Source of the DNA: Bacteroides sp. | GTDB taxonomy: Bacteria; Bacteroidota; Bacteroidia; Bacteroidales; Bacteroidaceae | NCBI GenBank assembly: GCA_022648295.1 | Contig: JALCME010000001.1 | Span: 433,779 to 497,778, forward strand | Reading direction: 5' to 3' | DNA: 64,000 nucleotides | Part shown: piece after piece, positions 44,282 to 55,715 of the stretch | How positions within the stretch are numbered: position 1 is the first letter of the stretch | Layout of the letters: every line of letters starts with the position of its first letter | Notes under the pieces: generated by a model | Seen by the model: only the letters and a program-made list of their open reading frames with translations | What the model was told of the DNA's origin: nothing | Databases searched by the model: none | Position numbers and translations under genes: made by a program

Positions 44282-45649
44282 TTACTGTCTAACCCATCCC
44301 GGATATTTAAACGTACAATGCTGCCACTTTTCATTGATACGAACATATGTATGTTTCTGTTTTTCCCGAATCCACTTATCCAAAACTTCTTCCCGTCGTT
44401 TTTCAAGTACAATATCTTTTAGTTTGTGATAATCTTCGGAAATCGTAGCTTTATGCCCGTCAATACGGGTTTTCAATTTCACTATCACGCACTCTTCCTT
44501 TCCTGTTTTCTCCGGTATCATGGTGAAAGCATCTGAAATTTCCCCAACCTTCATTTTATCCACTACTTTAGCTATTTCAGCCGGAAGATCCTGCATTTCA
44601 AACTTAGAAGTATTCGTGTTTGGATTAGGCAATAAGCCATGATTATTGCGTGTTTCTTTGTCCTGCGAAAGAATAGAAGCAGCTTCTTCAAAGCTAAATT
44701 TCTCTTTACGGATATCATCCGCTATAGAGTCCAAACGGGCATTAGCCTTTACAATTGACTCTTCAGGAATCTGGGGCTTCAATAAGATATGGCGAACCTT
44801 AATACGATCCCCTCGTTTTTCTATTAATTGAATAATATGGAAACCAAATTCAGATTCTACAATCTTAGACACCCTATGAGCATCTTGCAAATTAAATGCC
44901 ACGTTCGCGAATGCCGGATCTAACTGCCCCTTACCGTAAAAAGGCATTTCCCCTCCGTTCATTGCAGATGCACGGTCCTCCGAATAAAGGCGTGCCAATG
45001 TAGAAAAACTTGTTTCACCCTTATTGATACGGTCGGTAAAATCTCTCAGCCGTTTCTTCACATCCTCAATTTCCGTTTGTGGAATCTTTGGCTGCTGGGT
45101 AATAATTTGTACCTCAACCTGAGTGGGGACATAAGGAATACTATCCTGTGGTAAATCTTTAAAATAACGACGAACTTCCGCTGGAGTTACTTTAATATCA
45201 CCAACTATCTTCTGTTGCATTTTCTGTACAGTCAGGCCTTCACGGGCATTTTCACGAAGAGTTTCGCGAATCTGACTGGAAGTCTTATTAAAATACTCCT
45301 CCATCTTTTCGCGAGAACCAATATTGGTGATATACATGTTCGTCATATAATCAACACGCTGGATTATTTCATTTTCAGGAACTTGTATACTATCAAGTTC
45401 AGCCTGATGAAGAAATAATTTTTGCACAGCTATCTCTTCCGGTATCACGCAATAAGGATCACGATCAAATTTTCTCCCCTCGTACAATGCACTTAAACGA
45501 GCTTCTTCAACTTCCGATTTCAATATTGCTTCATCGCCTACCACCCAAACAACCTCGTCAATAACATTGTCCTGTCCATAAACAGCAGATCCGGTCAGCA
45601 GTGACACAGCACATAAAACTACAAACTTAAAGTTCATAAATTTTTTCAT
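44282..45649 (-). CDS. surA: SurA-like periplasmic peptidyl-prolyl isomerase
   Basis: Periplasmic chaperone of 455 residues with a signal peptide (VVLCAVSLLTGSAVYGQ). The N-domain begins VIDEVVWVVGDEAILKSEVEEARL, as in SurA. Two parvulin domains are visible: one around ARLYSEDRASAMNGGEMPFYGKGQLDPAFANVAFNLQ (about 215-265), another around VRHILLKPQIPEESIVKANARLDSIADDI to NHGLLPNPNTNTSKFEMQDL (about 285-365). SurA helps fold outer-membrane barrel proteins, many of which (SusC-type) this organism needs. Third of three similar envelope proteins in a row. The gene symbol is by similarity of architecture. Confidence 0.88.
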   Translation of the reverse strand: MKKFMNFKFVVLCAVSLLTGSAVYGQDNVIDEVVWVVGDEAILKSEVEEARLSALYEGRKFDRDPYCVIPEEIAVQKLFLHQAELDSIQVPENEIIQRVDYMTNMYITNIGSREKMEEYFNKTSSQIRETLRENAREGLTVQKMQQKIVGDIKVTPAEVRRYFKDLPQDSIPYVPTQVEVQIITQQPKIPQTEIEDVKKRLRDFTDRINKGETSFSTLARLYSEDRASAMNGGEMPFYGKGQLDPAFANVAFNLQDAHRVSKIVESEFGFHIIQLIEKRGDRIKVRHILLKPQIPEESIVKANARLDSIADDIRKEKFSFEEAASILSQDKETRNNHGLLPNPNTNTSKFEMQDLPAEIAKVVDKMKVGEISDAFTMIPEKTGKEECVIVKLKTRIDGHKATISEDYHKLKDIVLEKRREEVLDKWIREKQKHTYVRINEKWQHCTFKYPGWVRQ

Positions 45650-45663
45650 TCTTTATATCTATA

Positions 45664-46506
45664 CTAATTATATTTAATCTGATTCCGTTTAACAGCCCGT
45701 TCATACAAATCGCTCTTTACTTCTTTCATGAAATTTACTTCTTTCATATTCATCAACATCTCCTTAACCTTAGAACGGGCAAACTCATAAGGCTCTATTT
45801 CACCAGCCGAACGATAATCACTAATATTCAAAAAATAATAAAAAGCAGTATCCTTCAACTCAAGATGACGCTTTGTTTTCAAATAATCTTCAATTTGCGC
45901 CGTCTTCAAAGGTATCATATCTAAAATTTCTGAAACAAGAACCCATTTATCATAAAAGTATTCATACTTCACAGCATTCTGCAAACTATACTTTTCCAAA
46001 TGGTCCACGGCGTCTTGGGTAGAAGTCTTATACCACCGTCGTACATTACCCACTCCGGAAGCTTTTAAGGGGACTTTAATAAACAATCCACGTATAAGTG
46101 GATGCTCCAACTTAAAAAGTTCCTTATTCTGATTATAAAAATTCGTTAGTTCTGTTTCAGCAATCTGCTCCGAGAGTTTTTGATGTATTAATGCCTGCTG
46201 ATAAGTATGCATAATTAGCGTCCTACGATAATTCTCTACGAGTTTTTCTATTTTTTCATTATCAGGTATATTGCTTTGAGCTTTTTCATAAAGCAAAACA
46301 TCTTCCACCCAATTGCGCATATAACGCTCTGCAAAAAGAGAACTATCTTCCGGAGATAAATCTGTTGGAAATGCGTTCTTCAAATCCTCCCTATAAAGGA
46401 AATTACCGTCTACCTCCACCAACGGGGCCTTTTCTTTGTGGTCATGTTGTTCACTGCAAGCCACACAAAAAAGAAAGGATAAAAGCCATAGGCCGGATTT
46501 TCGCAT
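45664..46506 (-). CDS. Lipoprotein related to SurA-type chaperones, no rotamase domain seen
   Basis: A 280-residue lipoprotein (LFCVAC, Cys 17). The segment LVEVDGNFLYREDLKNAFPTDLSPEDSSLFAERYMRNWVEDVLLYEKAQ matches the N-terminal helical domain of SurA/PpiD-like proteins, and the long helical part that follows is similar. The residues that would mark a parvulin domain (a HILL-type strand and GGELGWF-like loop) are not found; one strand, LIRGLFIKVPL, may be a degenerate trace. It lies between two PPIase genes with gaps of about 15 and 57 bp. It probably acts as a chaperone or adaptor for outer-membrane proteins; this is inference. Confidence 0.75.
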   Translation of the reverse strand: MRKSGLWLLSFLFCVACSEQHDHKEKAPLVEVDGNFLYREDLKNAFPTDLSPEDSSLFAERYMRNWVEDVLLYEKAQSNIPDNEKIEKLVENYRRTLIMHTYQQALIHQKLSEQIAETELTNFYNQNKELFKLEHPLIRGLFIKVPLKASGVGNVRRWYKTSTQDAVDHLEKYSLQNAVKYEYFYDKWVLVSEILDMIPLKTAQIEDYLKTKRHLELKDTAFYYFLNISDYRSAGEIEPYEFARSKVKEMLMNMKEVNFMKEVKSDLYERAVKRNQIKYN

Positions 46507-46562
46507 TACTATTAATATTTGTCCTATTTTAAGTTACGAAGATAGTAGTTTAATCGATTGCA

Positions 46563-48110
46563 TCAGTGATTATTAACTGTTTTTAAAACCTCTTGGTTTA
46601 TTTGAACCTTACTCGCAGCCTTTAACTGGTCTGTCCAAGACGATTCTAAATAATTTTGATAATCAAAGATTAATCTTCCTCCAACCTCTTCACTAGACCT
46701 CGGTCCCTTCTCTTTCTCGCCTCTCAACACAGTAAAAGGGAATGATAACAATGGCTTTGACTGTTTCTTTTTAAAAATAAAATCATCTACATATTCATTA
46801 TCTCCGGGGGCAAATAAACCTTCTTCGAACTGCACCTGTACTTGCTCCTTATTAAAAATTAAACGAATAGCATTTTGCCATTCCTCTTCAGATAGTGCTT
46901 TTAACATTTTCCGAGCTCGCTTTGCTATGCGTTTTGTCACACAATGTAGCACAATTCCTCTATATCGAACCGTTTTCCAATAATAATTGGAACGATGTTG
47001 CTTAAAATAATCGTTTAGTCCCTCTTTATCCAATTTTGCAGGTTCCAAAACTTTTTGACCTGTTATTGCCAACAAAAGTGTATCATCACGATACTTCTTC
47101 ATCAGAAACCGAAATTCAGGATACTTTTGCTCTAAACGCTCATTCTCATAGTCAAGCACGGATTTCGTCACAAATTCTTCCAATAAACGACGTAATCCAG
47201 CCGAATGAGTTGCTTTAAAACGTTCAAAGTCTTTTCCCGAATACTCTTTTCCACCCAGAATAAACAAAGTTTCATCCGTCACCCCTTTAGTAAATAGTTC
47301 ACTTATTCCCACTTCATTTGGAGTATACTGATATTCTTTCTTTAATTTCTCCACAAGAACTTCAGTACCTTCGTCCATCTCGAGACAATGTATCTGCTTA
47401 TTGAGAAGACCTCTTTTCATCACTTCAAAAGGCGGGATTTCCTCACGATCAACAATCTTAACGATATGAATACCCTCCGGAGTAAAAAAAGGCCGGGAGA
47501 TCTCTCCTTTATTCAACGTAAATGCCACATCTTCAAATTCAATGGGCATCTGAAGCCAACTTACCCAAAAAGGTTTCTTCTCATCAGAATATAACTTTAC
47601 GCAAGCATCAAAACTTGCTGCATTATCCTCTAAACTCTTATAAATAGAATCCATTCGGGATTCAACCTCCCGCAAGGAACTATTTGATATTGACTGAGGT
47701 AAATACTTAAATATCTGACTAGCCTCTATACGCCATGCATGGTGATTTTCCTTCATCTTATCATACATTTGACGAGCAGCATACTCCCTTACAACACTAT
47801 CAGTCAAGTAAGATTTTGCCAGCTGACGACGATACTCCGATATATTCTCACGAAAAGAGCGAGTAGTATCCAGGCCCACAGCTTCTGCCGCAGCAACCTT
47901 CAATTTAAAATTAACAAACTGATCTACATACTTATTTAGCGAGGTCCCTTTTCCACCAATTAAAGAATCACCTCTATTATAAAAATATTCAAATTCTGAA
48001 CGAAGCACCTCTTGCCCATTAATACGCATCAGAACAGGATCTTGCTGCGCCTGTACACAGCAACTTATTAATAGAAACAATAGGGCCACCCCACTTTTTA
48101 TCATAACCAT
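46563..48110 (-). CDS. Parvulin-type peptidyl-prolyl isomerase, periplasmic
   Basis: Exported PPIase of 515 residues; the signal peptide ends CCVQAQ, and MVM or the internal Met 3 could start. The N-domain reads VLMRINGQEVLRSEFEYFYNRG. One parvulin domain lies at about 125-225: EASQIFKYLPQSIS, FDACVKLYSDEKKPFWVSWLQMPIEFEDVAFTLNKGEISRPF, EGIHIVKI. The C-terminal 250 residues hold a second, weaker SurA-like segment (YYWKTVRYRGIVLHCVTKRIAKRARK). It is the first gene of the cluster leading to OstA-like and mutL, about 207 bp downstream of guaB, with a terminator between, so it probably has its own promoter. Confidence 0.85.
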   Translation of the reverse strand: MVMIKSGVALLFLLISCCVQAQQDPVLMRINGQEVLRSEFEYFYNRGDSLIGGKGTSLNKYVDQFVNFKLKVAAAEAVGLDTTRSFRENISEYRRQLAKSYLTDSVVREYAARQMYDKMKENHHAWRIEASQIFKYLPQSISNSSLREVESRMDSIYKSLEDNAASFDACVKLYSDEKKPFWVSWLQMPIEFEDVAFTLNKGEISRPFFTPEGIHIVKIVDREEIPPFEVMKRGLLNKQIHCLEMDEGTEVLVEKLKKEYQYTPNEVGISELFTKGVTDETLFILGGKEYSGKDFERFKATHSAGLRRLLEEFVTKSVLDYENERLEQKYPEFRFLMKKYRDDTLLLAITGQKVLEPAKLDKEGLNDYFKQHRSNYYWKTVRYRGIVLHCVTKRIAKRARKMLKALSEEEWQNAIRLIFNKEQVQVQFEEGLFAPGDNEYVDDFIFKKKQSKPLLSFPFTVLRGEKEKGPRSSEEVGGRLIFDYQNYLESSWTDQLKAASKVQINQEVLKTVNNH

Positions 48111-48246
48111 CTTATTATTTGCGGGACGAAATTAGAATAAAAAAAGAATCATTTTATTATAGCCTCCAAAAAATTATAATATTATAAAAGAAAAACATGA
48201 ATCATAAAGAACATCGTAACCATTTAATGCAGAATCAATAGTATAT

Positions 48247-48283
48247 AAAAATGTCCGAAAAGGCCTTCCCCCCTTTCCGGACA
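48247..48283 (-). terminator. Rho-independent terminator of guaB
   Basis: On the minus strand TGTCCGGAAAG pairs with CTTTTCGGACA around a purine-rich loop and is followed by TTTTTATAT. It sits 35 bp after the guaB stop. Confidence 0.85.
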
Positions 48284-48317
48284 TACCATTATAAAAAATC
48301 ATTAGTAAACTAATTAA

Positions 48318-49805
<1,488 letters not shown>

Positions 49806-49807
49806 TT

Positions 49808-49874
49808 AAAAATTTATTGCGTGCAAATATACGTTTTTTATTCCATTCCGTATATCTGCACGCAATAAATTTTT
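49808..49874. promoter_or_regulatory. 26-bp-arm palindrome over the guaB promoter
   Basis: Arms 49808-49833 and 49849-49874 are reverse complements at 25 of 26 positions (inner word TTTATTGCGTGCA / TGCACGCAATAAA), with a 15-base loop. The guaB -7 box (TATATTTG on the minus strand, 49824-49831) lies inside one arm. The other arm carries TATATCTG facing the other way. The structure can also be the recQ terminator, as it follows the recQ stop by 22 bp. Confidence 0.7.
49824..49831 (-). promoter_or_regulatory. -7 promoter box for guaB
   Basis: The minus strand reads TATATTTG, an exact match, about 31 bp before the guaB ATG. Confidence 0.6.
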
Positions 49875-49896
49875 CTTTTTTTTTCTGCTAGTATCC

Positions 49897-52080
49897 TTAA
49901 TTAGCCATTTCGGAAATAAACTTAATACGTACTAAGCGAACCTCTTCTTCTGTAAACTCATCTCCTAACTCATCAAGAGCATCATCAATTTTATCGGTTA
50001 CAGATTCTTTAAAATAATCATATATATCAAGCATATGATCTTCATCCATAATCTCATCCAGAAAATAATCAATATTCAGTTTAGTTCCCGAATAAACTAT
50101 TGCCTCTATCTCTTCCAACAACTCACTAAACTCTATACCCTTGGACACCGCAATATCATCTAATGCTACCTTACGATCAATGGCCTGAATAATAGAAACT
50201 TTCAATTTTGATTTATTAGCCACAGTACGTACACGTAAATCTTCAGGACGCTCTATTTCATTTTCCTCGCAATGACGCTTAATCAGTTTACAAAATTCTT
50301 CGCCATAACGTTTAGCCTTGCCAGCTCCAACACCCGGAATGTTTTGCAATTCATCTAAAGTCACCGGATAGATAGTTGCCATTGCTTCTAAAGAAGGATC
50401 TTGAAAGATCACATAAGGAGGAACTTCTAATTTCTTCGAAAGCTTCTTACGCAAGTCTTTCAACATGGAATATAAGGTTGGATCAACAGCGCATGCTCCA
50501 CCGCCACGAGCTGGAGCTTCTTCCTCGGCTTCTTCAAAATCGTTATCCTCCGTAATTTTAAAAGACTTCGGATGATTTAGAAACTTCTTACCATTATCTG
50601 TAACTTTCAATAGTCCATAATTCTCCACATCTTTACTCAGATAACCAGCTATCAACGCTTGACGAATTACGGCATTCCATGTTTTGTCTTCTTCACCCAT
50701 ACCTGATCCGAAAGCTTCCAAATCTTCATGTAAATGCGCTTGCACTTCAGACGTTTCACGTCCCTGTATGATATCTATTATATAATCTGCTTTAAAGTTT
50801 TCTTTCACCGCGAGGATAGCCTCAATAACGGTACATAATAAATCTTGAGCTTCCACTTGTTTCTTAGGATTTAAACAATTGTCACAATTTCCACAATTAT
50901 CTTCTGTATATTCTTCACCGAAATAATGCAATAGCGCTTTTCGGCGACAAACAGAAGATTCGGCATACGCAGCTGTTTCTAATAAAAGCTGTTTGCCTAT
51001 TTCCTGTTCTGCAACAGGTTTACCCTGCATAAACTTCTCGAGCTTTTGCAAGTCTTTATTTGTATAAAAAGTAATGCACTGTCCTTCACCACCGTCTCTC
51101 CCAGCACGACCCGTTTCCTGATAATAGCCTTCCAAACTTTTAGGAATATCATAATGAATCACATAGCGTACATCCGGTTTGTCAATGCCCATACCAAATG
51201 CAATAGTTGCAACAATTACATCTATTTTTTCCATGAGAAAATCATCTTGATTCTGTGTACGAGTTGCAGAATCCATGCCGGCATGATATGCCCGTGCATT
51301 AATTCCATTAGCTTGCAGAATCTCAGCAAGTTCTTCTACCTTTTTCCGGCTTAAGCAATAAATTATACCAGATTTATCAGGATTATTCTTGATAAACTTG
51401 ATTATATCTTTATCTATATTAACGGTTTTTGCGCGCACCTCATAATAAAGGTTCGGACGATTAAATGAAGATTTAAATACTTGTGCATTAACCATTCCCA
51501 AGTTCTTCTGAATGTCATGCTGAACTTTAGGAGTTGCAGTTGCTGTCAATGCTATCAACGGTGCTGTCCCTATTTCATTTATAATTGGACGAATACGGCG
51601 GTATTCTGGACGAAAATCATGTCCCCACTCTGAAATACAATGTGCTTCATCCACTGCATAAAAAGAGATCTTCACTGTTTTTAAGAATTCCACATTCTCG
51701 TCCTTTGTTAAGGACTCAGGAGCCACATACAATAATTTTGTCTTTCCACTTAAAATATCAGACTTAACTTGTTCTATCGCACTTTTATTGAGAGAAGAAT
51801 TGATGAAATGAGCTATCCCATCATCTTCACTGAAATTACGCATCGCATCAACTTGGTTTTTCATTAAAGCAATTAAAGGGGAAATAACAATAGCCGTCCC
51901 TTCCATCACTAGTGATGGTAATTGATAACATAAAGACTTTCCTCCACCAGTTGGCATTAATACAAATGTATCATTACCAGCCAACAAATTTCTTATAATT
52001 GCTTCCTGATTCCCTTTGAACGTATCAAATCCGAAGTATTTCTTCAGCTGGTCTGTCAAATCTGTTTTCTTCCCCGCCAT
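49897..52080 (-). CDS. recQ: ATP-dependent DNA helicase RecQ
   Basis: 3'-5' DNA helicase for recombination and fork repair, 727 residues. Motif I MPTGGGKSLCYQLP (about 42-55), motif II DEAHCISEWGHDFR (about 140), motif VI QETGRAGRDGG, then a zinc-binding segment (CRRKALLHYFGEEYTEDNCGNC with further Cys, about 372-396), a winged-helix RQC domain and an HRDC domain (about 535-610; YVIFQDPSLEAMATIYP, LQNIPGVGAGKAKRYG). A C-terminal acidic tail of about 100 residues extends beyond the E. coli form, which is usual for Bacteroidota RecQ. It follows clpX but a 170-bp gap with a -7 box separates them. Confidence 0.97.
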   Translation of the reverse strand: MAGKKTDLTDQLKKYFGFDTFKGNQEAIIRNLLAGNDTFVLMPTGGGKSLCYQLPSLVMEGTAIVISPLIALMKNQVDAMRNFSEDDGIAHFINSSLNKSAIEQVKSDILSGKTKLLYVAPESLTKDENVEFLKTVKISFYAVDEAHCISEWGHDFRPEYRRIRPIINEIGTAPLIALTATATPKVQHDIQKNLGMVNAQVFKSSFNRPNLYYEVRAKTVNIDKDIIKFIKNNPDKSGIIYCLSRKKVEELAEILQANGINARAYHAGMDSATRTQNQDDFLMEKIDVIVATIAFGMGIDKPDVRYVIHYDIPKSLEGYYQETGRAGRDGGEGQCITFYTNKDLQKLEKFMQGKPVAEQEIGKQLLLETAAYAESSVCRRKALLHYFGEEYTEDNCGNCDNCLNPKKQVEAQDLLCTVIEAILAVKENFKADYIIDIIQGRETSEVQAHLHEDLEAFGSGMGEEDKTWNAVIRQALIAGYLSKDVENYGLLKVTDNGKKFLNHPKSFKITEDNDFEEAEEEAPARGGGACAVDPTLYSMLKDLRKKLSKKLEVPPYVIFQDPSLEAMATIYPVTLDELQNIPGVGAGKAKRYGEEFCKLIKRHCEENEIERPEDLRVRTVANKSKLKVSIIQAIDRKVALDDIAVSKGIEFSELLEEIEAIVYSGTKLNIDYFLDEIMDEDHMLDIYDYFKESVTDKIDDALDELGDEFTEEEVRLVRIKFISEMAN

Positions 52081-52154
52081 GATTTTTAGGTTGTTTATTC
52101 AATGATTGTTTTAACATCTTTGTTAAACGTCTTTTCATCTTCTAAGAACTCTAA

Positions 52155-52162
52155 CAAAGTTA
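52155..52162 (-). promoter_or_regulatory. -7 promoter box for recQ
   Basis: The minus strand reads TAACTTTG, matching TAnnTTTG, 75 bp upstream of the recQ ATG. The gap 52081-52252 is otherwise AT-rich. Confidence 0.35.
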
Positions 52163-52252
52163 TAAACAACTTCTTAATATTCAAGTATAATCCATCGATA
52201 TTTTTTGAGTAAAAAGAGAAAAATCTACCTGACGCCCTATCATCATAGGGTT

Positions 52253-53497
52253 TTAAGCCATTTGCAATCTTGCAATATTACTTTTTTCAAGTTGATGCTT
52301 TGCATAGTCCAGCGTAACCAGAAAGCTATCTTTATGCTCCGATGGAATTTCAAACATTGAATCCATCATAATGGTCTCTACTATGGATCGCAACCCACGA
52401 GCACCAAGTTTATATTCTTCTGCCTTATCAACAATATATTCAAAGACACTTCCCTCAAAGGATAATTTGACATTATCCATCTCAAACAACTTAATATATT
52501 GCCGGATAATAGAATTCTTAGGCTCTGTTAATATCTCGCGCAAAGCATGATGGTCCAAAGGATTAAGATAAGTCAAAACCGGCAAACGCCCAATAATCTC
52601 AGGAATTAATCCAAAAGACTTTAAATCCTGAGGAGCGATATACTGCATTAAATTATTCTTATCAACAGTAGCAGCATTGCGCACAGCGCTATAACCAACA
52701 ACATGTGTATTTAAACGCTGAGCTATTTTTTTCTCAATGCCATCAAATGCACCTCCACAAATAAACAAAATATTCTTAGTATTTACAGGGATCATTTTTT
52801 GATCAGGATGCTTACGCCCGCCTTGGGGAGGAACATTTACGACTGAACCTTCCAATAACTTCAACAGCCCTTGCTGAACACCTTCGCCACTTACATCACG
52901 TGTAATAGAAGGATTATCTCCTTTCCGCGCTATTTTGTCTATTTCATCAATAAACACAATGCCCTGCTCTGCATTCGGCACATTATAATCAGCAACTTGC
53001 AACAAACGGGTCAATATACTTTCAATATCTTCCCCCACATAACCAGCCTCAGTAAGAACAGTTGCATCGACTATTGTAAAAGGAACATGAAGTAATTTGG
53101 CAATAGTACGTGCCAATAAAGTCTTACCCGTCCCTGTACTACCGACCATTATAATATTAGATTTTTCAATCTCTACATCATCTCCAGCATTCTTTTGTAA
53201 TAACCGTTTATAATGATTATAGACTGACACCGAGAGGAAGCGTTTAGCATCATCTTGCCCAATAACATATTGATCAAGAAAGTTTTTTATTTCTATAGGC
53301 TTAGGTAATTCTCCCAAATCTAGTTGTGTTGCATTTTCTTTTTGCTTCCCCCCCAAAGCTTCTTGAGTAATTTCGTAAGCCTGAGTTGCACAACTATCGC
53401 AGATATAACCATTTAATCCTGTAATAAGAAAACCAACCTCATCTTCTGAACGTCCGCAAAAGCTACACTTATTTATATTTCGCCTTGTATCTGCCAT
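52253..53497 (-). CDS. clpX: ATP-dependent Clp protease ATP-binding subunit ClpX
   Basis: AAA+ unfoldase that feeds substrates to ClpP, 414 residues. N-terminal C4 zinc finger [17 protein letters not shown] with NGYICDSC, Walker A GSTGTGKT (about 116-123), Walker [13 protein letters not shown], the pore loop AGYVGEDIE and sensor-2 region LGARGLRSI. All are intact. Starts 2 bp after the clpP stop, so the pair is co-transcribed and probably translationally coupled. Confidence 0.98.
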   Translation of the reverse strand: MADTRRNINKCSFCGRSEDEVGFLITGLNGYICDSCATQAYEITQEALGGKQKENATQLDLGELPKPIEIKNFLDQYVIGQDDAKRFLSVSVYNHYKRLLQKNAGDDVEIEKSNIIMVGSTGTGKTLLARTIAKLLHVPFTIVDATVLTEAGYVGEDIESILTRLLQVADYNVPNAEQGIVFIDEIDKIARKGDNPSITRDVSGEGVQQGLLKLLEGSVVNVPPQGGRKHPDQKMIPVNTKNILFICGGAFDGIEKKIAQRLNTHVVGYSAVRNAATVDKNNLMQYIAPQDLKSFGLIPEIIGRLPVLTYLNPLDHHALREILTEPKNSIIRQYIKLFEMDNVKLSFEGSVFEYIVDKAEEYKLGARGLRSIVETIMMDSMFEIPSEHKDSFLVTLDYAKHQLEKSNIARLQMA

Positions 53498-53499
53498 AT

Positions 53500-54162
53500 T
53501 TATTTTTTAATCAACACGTCATCCACCATACCATATTCTTTAGCTTCTTGTGCTGTCATCCAATAATCTCTGTCAGAGTCTGCCCAGACTTTATCAAAAG
53601 GAGTATGAGAATGCTCTGCTATAATAGTATAAAGCTCCTTCTTGGTTTTCTGAATTTCACGAGCAGTAATCTCAATATCAGAAGCCTGCCCCTGTACTCC
53701 CCCCATCGGTTGATGAATCATGATACGGGAATGCGTTAAAGCAGAACGTTTCCCCTCAGCACCGGCAACCAATAACACAGCAGCCATACTTGCGGCCATA
53801 CCTGTACAAATGGTAGCAACGTCACTTGTAATAAACTGCATCGTATCATAAATTCCTAATCCTGCGTAAACTGATCCACCGGGTGAATTAATATAAATTG
53901 AGATATCCTTACCAGCATCAACCGAATCAAGATAAAGCAACTGCGCTTGTAGCGTATTAGCTGTATAATCATCAATCTGTGTACCAAGAAAAATAATACG
54001 ATCCATCATCAAACGAGAAAACACATCCAATTGAGTAACATTCAATTGGCGCTCCTCCAGAATATAAGGATTCAAATACCCGTCTTGTGATTTAATCACA
54101 TCATCCAGCATCATACCATCCATTCCTAAATGTTTGGTTGCATATTTTCTAAAATCATCCAT
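53500..54162 (-). CDS. clpP: ATP-dependent Clp protease proteolytic subunit ClpP
   Basis: Serine protease of the ClpXP complex, 220 residues. Catalytic Ser in CTGMAASMAAVLL (about 122), His in RIMIHQP (about 147) and Asp in ADSDRDYWM (about 196). The region FLGTQIDDYTANTLQAQLLYLDS is typical of the family. An N-terminal extension of about 25 residues before the core is normal for this phylum. Downstream of tig, giving the widespread order tig-clpP-clpX, but a terminator separates tig. Confidence 0.98.
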   Translation of the reverse strand: MDDFRKYATKHLGMDGMMLDDVIKSQDGYLNPYILEERQLNVTQLDVFSRLMMDRIIFLGTQIDDYTANTLQAQLLYLDSVDAGKDISIYINSPGGSVYAGLGIYDTMQFITSDVATICTGMAASMAAVLLVAGAEGKRSALTHSRIMIHQPMGGVQGQASDIEITAREIQKTKKELYTIIAEHSHTPFDKVWADSDRDYWMTAQEAKEYGMVDDVLIKK

Positions 54163-54221
54163 CTTACTATTTTATATTTTAATATATTGGATACAAAGAA
54201 ACAAAAAAGAACAGAGAGACA

Positions 54222-54265
54222 CAAAAAAACACAAAGTTATATAATGTAAAAACTCTGTGTTTCTT
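54222..54265 (-). terminator. Terminator between tig and clpP
   Basis: On the minus strand AAACACAGAGTT pairs with AACTTTGTGTTT (one mismatch) and runs into a T-rich stretch, 32 bp after the tig stop. Read-through into clpPX may still occur. Confidence 0.7.
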
Positions 54266-54296
54266 GTTAAGATTATGTTTTTATGTAAACTCTATT

Positions 54297-55652
54297 TTAA
54301 GCAAACATTTTATTAAATTCTTCAATAGAGATAGCTTTAGTATTCAGTTTTACCTGGGATTTCAAAGCCGCCGATAACTTGGCTTCAACCACGCGATTTA
54401 CCAGCCCATCTATGCTTTCCTTTTTCTTCAGCATTTCTTTTGCATAATTATCTAATAGGTCTTCCGGAACGGTTAACATACCATATCTTGCAAATTGAGC
54501 GCGTGTAGCCTCCCTTGCCATTTCTGTAACATCTTCCTGTTCTACTTTTATATCATTAGCTGCAACTAGCTGCTCCTTAATCAGATGCCAAGTCAACTCC
54601 TCTATGCTTTTATCGTAATTGTCTTCAACAAACTTTTCACCCTTATCCTGATTATTCAAATGCATAATACGCTTCAACAAAGCATCAGGATATTTCAACT
54701 GGCCAACTTTTTTAACAAGCATTTTACGGACATCAAGCAGAAACTTATAATCGCTATCTGCGACAAATTGGTTTTCAACAGATTTCTTCACCCTAGCTAC
54801 AAAGTCCTCTTTAGTTTTCACAGCATCTTTACCAAACACTTGATCGAAAATCTCCTGATTCAATTCACCATCAGTAAAACGAGTTATTTCCTGAACCTGA
54901 AAACTAAAATCAGACTTCATCTCCGCAGCAACATCCTTGTCTACTTTAAGCAATGAAGCTAATTCAGCGCCATTACCATCCCACGCTTTATAAGGATTAA
55001 AAGCTAATATATCATTAACTTTTGCACCAGCAAAGATTACTTTTTGATCTTCGTTTTTCATGTAAGACGGCATCATAACAGCACCTTCTACCTGAACACC
55101 TTGTTCTTTTGAATTTCCGTTTTCATCAAGTTCGACGAGCAAACCTTTAAGCATATCTTTATCTTCATAAACCTCTACCTGATCATATTTACCAGTACGT
55201 TGCGTATAAGTCTTTATCTGAGTATTAACCATATCTTCGGTGGCCTCTATAGTATAATAATCGACTTTATCTTTATCGGTAATTTCAACTTTAAAATCAG
55301 GAGCTAAAGCGATATCAAACAAGAACTCAAAATCTTCCATTGTATCGAAATCAATCTCCGGCTGCTTTTCTTCGTTAGGCAACGGTTCACCCAAAATATT
55401 AATCTTATTTTCTTGGATATACTTGTATACAGCATCTGAAACCAGCTTATTCACTTCCTCTGCAACCACTGATTTACCATACATTTTCTTCACTAAACTC
55501 ATTGGTACCATTCCTTTACGGAAACCCGGAATTTGAGCCTTTTGACGAAAATTTTTCAACGATTTATCAACTTTTTCCTGATAATCTATCTTTTCAAGCT
55601 TTACAGTAAGCAATGCACTCACTTCGTCAACACTTTGTAATGAAACGTTCAT
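54297..55652 (-). CDS. tig: Trigger factor, ribosome-associated chaperone
   Basis: Chaperone that binds nascent chains at ribosomal protein L23, 451 residues. N-terminal ribosome-binding domain with the signature IPGFRKGMVPMSLVKKMYG (about 40-58), a PPIase-like middle section (about 150-250) and a helical C-terminal domain (about 260-445). The middle domain lacks the conserved FKBP active-site aromatic pattern as far as can be read, which is common in Bacteroidota trigger factors. Own promoter upstream. Confidence 0.94.
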   Translation of the reverse strand: MNVSLQSVDEVSALLTVKLEKIDYQEKVDKSLKNFRQKAQIPGFRKGMVPMSLVKKMYGKSVVAEEVNKLVSDAVYKYIQENKINILGEPLPNEEKQPEIDFDTMEDFEFLFDIALAPDFKVEITDKDKVDYYTIEATEDMVNTQIKTYTQRTGKYDQVEVYEDKDMLKGLLVELDENGNSKEQGVQVEGAVMMPSYMKNEDQKVIFAGAKVNDILAFNPYKAWDGNGAELASLLKVDKDVAAEMKSDFSFQVQEITRFTDGELNQEIFDQVFGKDAVKTKEDFVARVKKSVENQFVADSDYKFLLDVRKMLVKKVGQLKYPDALLKRIMHLNNQDKGEKFVEDNYDKSIEELTWHLIKEQLVAANDIKVEQEDVTEMAREATRAQFARYGMLTVPEDLLDNYAKEMLKKKESIDGLVNRVVEAKLSAALKSQVKLNTKAISIEEFNKMFA

Positions 55653-55707
55653 TCTGACAATTATTTATTTGATTTATACTTCTCTATATCAAACTCAAAT
55701 GAGTCTG

Positions 55708-55715
55708 CAAAATTA
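55708..55715 (-). promoter_or_regulatory. -7 promoter box for tig
   Basis: The minus strand reads TAATTTTG, an exact match, 56 bp upstream of the tig ATG. Confidence 0.5.
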
